Source: CAVTPU01 sp963736695 (GTDB lineage Bacteria; Actinomycetota; Actinomycetes; Mycobacteriales; Micromonosporaceae). Taken from it: a DNA stretch of 64,000 bases. Of this stretch, positions 61,121-64,000 are shown in pieces. Every line of letters starts with the position of its first letter. Position 1 is the stretch's first letter. The DNA lies in NCBI GenBank assembly GCA_963736695.1, contig CAVTPU010000004.1:1-64000 (forward strand), read 5' to 3'. A program made the translations under genes and the position numbers. Under the pieces are notes generated by a model. That model saw nothing but the letters and a program-made list of their open reading frames with translations, searched no databases and was not told where the DNA came from.

Positions 61121-61723
61121 TCAACGGCGCCGCATGCAGAGCACGAAACTGCGGTCGGGATTCGATTGGTTCGTCTGCACATAGAAGTGCGTGGATCGCG
61201 GCACTCGGTCGCAGACGGCGCTGTTCGAGGTCGCGTTGAAGCGGGCCAGCACGAGCAGCGTGCCTTGCCGACAGGGCGTCACGCGTACGTTCGGGTTGGT
61301 GTCGGTGCCGCTGTTGACGACACAGTCGCCGCTGTCGACGGCGGCGAGGTCGGCTGTCGACGGCGAGGGTTTCGTCGGGGTCGCAGTGGGGGAGACCGAC
61401 GGTGCGGCCGTCTTCGGTGCCGGTGTCGTGGTGGCCAGCTCCGATGGGATGGGGGCCGGCTCCGGGTTGTTGCTCGCCGCGCGGATCCGGTTGATTGTCA
61501 CGGCCCCAGCCCCGACGCAGCACAGGCACAGCAGCACTAGCAGGCCGACGGCGAGCCCGATGATGAGGCCGGTCGGCCGTCTGTTCTCGCCGGGCGGTGG
61601 CTGGCTCCACTGCCCCCCAGGGATCGGTTCCCCCGGCACGGGCGGTCCAGGTGGCCCCGGCGGGGGTGGCGGAGGCGATGGTGGCTCCGGCGGGGGTCCG
61701 GCCGGTGGCTCGGCAGAGCTCAT
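61121..61723 (-). CDS. LppU/SCO3897-like membrane protein
   Basis: A 200-residue protein. A proline-rich cytoplasmic N-terminus is followed by one membrane helix (GLIIGLAVGLLVLLCLCCVG) and a Thr/Pro spacer. The C-terminal domain (VDSGDCVVNSGTD, VRVTPCRQGTLLVLARFN, STHFYVQTNQSN, FVLCM) with four cysteines matches the LppU/SCO3897 family. GGAGG lies before ATG 61723. Function unknown. Confidence 0.8.
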   Translation of the reverse strand: MSSAEPPAGPPPEPPSPPPPPPGPPGPPVPGEPIPGGQWSQPPPGENRRPTGLIIGLAVGLLVLLCLCCVGAGAVTINRIRAASNNPEPAPIPSELATTTPAPKTAAPSVSPTATPTKPSPSTADLAAVDSGDCVVNSGTDTNPNVRVTPCRQGTLLVLARFNATSNSAVCDRVPRSTHFYVQTNQSNPDRSFVLCMRRR

Positions 61724-61900
61724 CGGGCACCTCCAACAGGGGCGATTCGGCGGTTTCTCCCAGGCTGCCATGGACGGAGGGATTCTGGCGGGAATTCGTC
61801 CCATCGCGAAGTCTTTCACCCGTTCTGACAGGCGAGGGAAGGCCTCCGTACGAGAGCTCGGTGGTGTTCGCCGGATGGTCCGGAAAGTGAGCCCTGGGGC

Positions 61901-63169
61901 TCACACGAGCCCGAGCCCCAGGTCTCGACCGATCTGGCGCAGCTCGTCCCGAGCGTCCGGATGCGCTGCCTGGTCGCAGATCTGTTGCGCCTGTTCGGTC
62001 GCGTCGCGGCCCCACACGTTCGCCACGCCGTTCTCCGTCACGATATAGCTGTGCTGAAAGGACGTCACCGGACCGGCCAACAGCGGGACCACTGTGGACT
62101 CATCGAGTCGCGGTCTCCACGACCGCAGTGCGATGATCGCGTGCCCGCCTGGTGAGTGCATCGCCCCGACGATGAAGTCGGTCTGGCCGCCGAAACCGGA
62201 ATAGACGCGAGCGCCGATCCGACTCGCGTTCGCCTGCGCGAAGAGGTCCACCTGCAGGGCGCCGTTCACCGACGTCAGCGCCGGTTGTCGGGCGATGAGG
62301 CTCGGGTCGTTGGTCTTCTCGGTGCGCAGCATTCGCACCCGACGGTTGCCATCGACCCAATCGTAGAGTTGGGGCGAGCCGAAGCAGAACGACGCGGTGA
62401 TCGGCGTGTCCCGGTCGAGGCGCCCGCTCGTCTCGAGGTCCATCACGCCGTCGCTGAACATCTCCGACCAGATCCGAAGCCCGCTGTGTTGCTTGAGCGC
62501 CCGCAGCGTCGCGTCCGGGATTCCGCCGATGCCCAATTGCAGCGTCGCCCCGTCGGGCACGAGGTGCGCCACCCGCTCGCCGATCACGCCGCTCGTCTCG
62601 TCGTCCGGCGCCGGCTGACATGCGGGCAGCGGTTCGTCCACTTCGTACACATAATCAATCGCGTCGGCGGGAATCGTCGCGTCGCCATATGTCACGGGCA
62701 TTTGTCGGTTTGCCTGCGCCACGACAACCGCACCCCGAGCGCGTGCCAGCTCTATCGCCGCCGGCAGCACGTTGACCTCCACGCCGAGGCTGAATGTCGC
62801 ACCTTGGCGCGCCGAGGTGTGCACGACGACGACGTCCGGTGCGAGCGCGTGGGCGAGCAGATGCGGCAGCAGCGACAGACGGCACGGGAAATATCGCAGA
62901 CGGGGATGACCGCGCATGCCCGGCCCGACGAAGGCCGTCTCGTAGGCGACGCCCGGGCGGTCCGGGATGCCGCGTGGCGCGTTGAGCATGGTGAGCCGAT
63001 AGCGTGGGACCGCACCGTCCAGAATGGCGAGTGCACGCAGCGGAGCGGCAAGGTTACCGCTTGCAATGACTCGTGGTTCCGCAGCCCCGAGGTTCTGCAA
63101 CACTTCGCTGAGTTGGGTCTCAGTGACTGTACGCACTTGTCGCTCCCGGGCATCGTTGGATGCACTCAC
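61901..63169 (-). CDS. acetyl-CoA hydrolase/transferase family (4-hydroxybutyrate CoA-transferase-like)
   Basis: A 422-residue family I CoA-transferase-like enzyme. LQLGIGGIPDATLRALKQHS is the CoA-binding Gly loop. The C-terminal NGALQVDLFAQANASRIGAR and YSGFGGQTDFIVGA motifs match. Many relatives have Glu in the ALxVDL motif; here it is Gln, a variant I recall in actinobacterial members, so the catalytic residue is not certain. It probably moves CoA between short acids. GTG 63169 has no strong ribosome site, so the N-terminus could be shorter. Confidence 0.85.
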   Translation of the reverse strand: MSASNDARERQVRTVTETQLSEVLQNLGAAEPRVIASGNLAAPLRALAILDGAVPRYRLTMLNAPRGIPDRPGVAYETAFVGPGMRGHPRLRYFPCRLSLLPHLLAHALAPDVVVVHTSARQGATFSLGVEVNVLPAAIELARARGAVVVAQANRQMPVTYGDATIPADAIDYVYEVDEPLPACQPAPDDETSGVIGERVAHLVPDGATLQLGIGGIPDATLRALKQHSGLRIWSEMFSDGVMDLETSGRLDRDTPITASFCFGSPQLYDWVDGNRRVRMLRTEKTNDPSLIARQPALTSVNGALQVDLFAQANASRIGARVYSGFGGQTDFIVGAMHSPGGHAIIALRSWRPRLDESTVVPLLAGPVTSFQHSYIVTENGVANVWGRDATEQAQQICDQAAHPDARDELRQIGRDLGLGLV

Positions 63170-63475
63170 GATACGGCGCGAGACGTGCCGCTCACCCAGT
63201 GTTGCGGGACTTGGCCGCCAGTCGGCGTGTCGGGGGATCGAGTGACGATCCGCCCCGGTTTCGCCGGATCCGGGGTCGGGTGTCGACCCCTGACGGATGC
63301 GTTGCGCCGCGTGGCCTCTGCCTGAGCTGTCCTGATCGACACTATCCGAAACAATGCCCGATCTGTCGTCCCTAAACAGTCTTGAATGGATGGCCTACCG
63401 TGTTGAAGAATCGACCACATCTATGAGTCGCGGTGCCTTGTCCGCCATGGCCGGCCGTTGAGATGAGGTGGAGGC

Positions 63476-64000
63476 ATGGGGAGGCTGGTCACCACCCTCG
63501 CCGTGGAGCTCGGATCCGCGGCGGCGTCCCGCGCCACCCCACCCGGGGCCGGCGACCGCTGGTGGGGACGACTGTGGTGGGCGCACGGGTCGAAGCGCGC
63601 CGGCGCCGGCGGCGAGCCACCCCGCTTTCGGCGATCGGGGCGCAAGCCCGAACCCTCGGCCCCGTTCTCCCACGCCTTCCCCTCGCTGCTGCTCGGCTCG
63701 CTCATCTATCGCATCGTGGCCACGGCCGCACCCGTCTCGGTGCACGTCGTGCACTACGGATTCGACCAGACCCGAACTATCGTCATGGTTGCGGTCGACC
63801 TCATTCTGCTCAATCTCGCCGGGGTGCTCTTTCTGCGACGGCGACTGCCGATGTCGCCGACCCGCACCCGGTGGCTGCTCGCCGGTGACCTCATCGTGGC
63901 GATGGCAGCCAACCTCATCGCGAGCGTATGGGTGCCCGGCCCCGCGGCCGGTCCCTATCACGACGTCTTCTGGTTTTATCTGGTCAGCTGCATCGTCCTC
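63476..64000 (+). CDS. N-terminal part of a multi-pass membrane protein (cut by window edge)
   Basis: The first 175 residues of a longer protein. A polar N-terminus of about 70 residues is followed by helices SHAFPSLLLGSLIYRIVATA, TIVMVAVDLILLNLAGVLFL, RTRWLLAGDLIVAMAANLIA and the start of a fourth. The pattern suggests a membrane sensor domain such as that of a histidine kinase, but the deciding part is beyond the window. GGAGG lies close to ATG 63476. Confidence 0.6.
   Translation, partial: MGRLVTTLAVELGSAAASRATPPGAGDRWWGRLWWAHGSKRAGAGGEPPRFRRSGRKPEPSAPFSHAFPSLLLGSLIYRIVATAAPVSVHVVHYGFDQTRTIVMVAVDLILLNLAGVLFLRRRLPMSPTRTRWLLAGDLIVAMAANLIASVWVPGPAAGPYHDVFWFYLVSCIVL

Noticed and set aside
1..64000. 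CRISPR array, rRNA genes, insertion sequences
   Set aside because: No regularly spaced repeats, no rRNA-like sequence and no transposase gene were seen; the only recombinase is the serine integrase at the left end.

Overview
This window is GC-rich DNA from an actinomycete. The evidence is a class I lysyl-tRNA synthetase, a sigma-E-subfamily (TIGR02983-type) sigma factor, DUF3097, DUF3224, LppU-like and CtpI-like proteins, many Pro/Thr-rich lipoproteins, and several genes that look leaderless (a TANNNT box 6-9 nt before the start codon). The genus cannot be fixed from the sequence alone.

Layout. 0-3.3 kb: end of a probable integrated element (EcsC-like protein, a small ORF coupled to a large serine recombinase) whose recombinase gene runs into the 3' end of an intact tRNA-Leu(GAG). 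3.4-9 kb: two membrane-anchored fibronectin type III proteins and an RlmG-like rRNA methyltransferase. 9-13 kb: a sigma factor followed by two tandem paralogues with a transmembrane helix and a glycosidase-like extracellular domain, reading as a sugar-sensing sigma/anti-sigma system. 13-17.8 kb: lipoprotein, L,D-transpeptidase, lysS and a PARG-like protein. 17.9-22 kb: a three-gene overlapping operon of a four-cysteine PD-(D/E)XK nuclease, an unknown protein and an SF1B helicase, resembling a Dna2 enzyme split into subunits. 22-26.4 kb: ordinary genes (lipoprotein, amidase, GNAT, CBS/CorC membrane protein, DUF3224).

26.4-34.9 kb: a six-gene overlapping operon of SWIM protein, unknown protein, vWA protein, MoxR AAA+ ATPase, DUF5682 protein (with three frameshifts) and ADP-ribosylglycohydrolase. 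It matches the Yeh-type vWA-MoxR ternary conflict-system layout, with an ADP-ribose enzyme added. 35-40.6 kb: small envelope proteins, a Nudix enzyme, the NAD salvage pair pnuC-nadR, an autoregulated hydrolase/TetR pair and a roadblock protein. 40.7-49.5 kb: LuxR regulator and a giant CtpI-like P-type ATPase, then a globin-like/FIST pair that looks like a gas or redox sensor. 49.6-52 kb: lower-GC accessory stretch with a secreted trypsin-like protease. 52-56.8 kb: nucleotidyltransferase, lipoprotein, TetR, DUF3097, a Phd/VapC-type toxin-antitoxin pair and a YwiC-like protein.

57-61 kb: a nitric oxide synthase operon. A promoter with an inverted-repeat operator and a long leader ending in a 30-codon uORF precede NOS oxygenase. 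NOS is overlapped by a globin-FAD/NAD(P)H reductase that could deliver electrons to NOS or consume its NO. The right end holds an LppU-like protein, a CoA-transferase and a truncated membrane protein.

The strongest candidates for undescribed biology are the split-Dna2-like trio, the vWA-MoxR-DUF5682-ARH operon, the NOS/flavohaemoglobin operon and the sigma/anti-sigma-glycosidase cluster.
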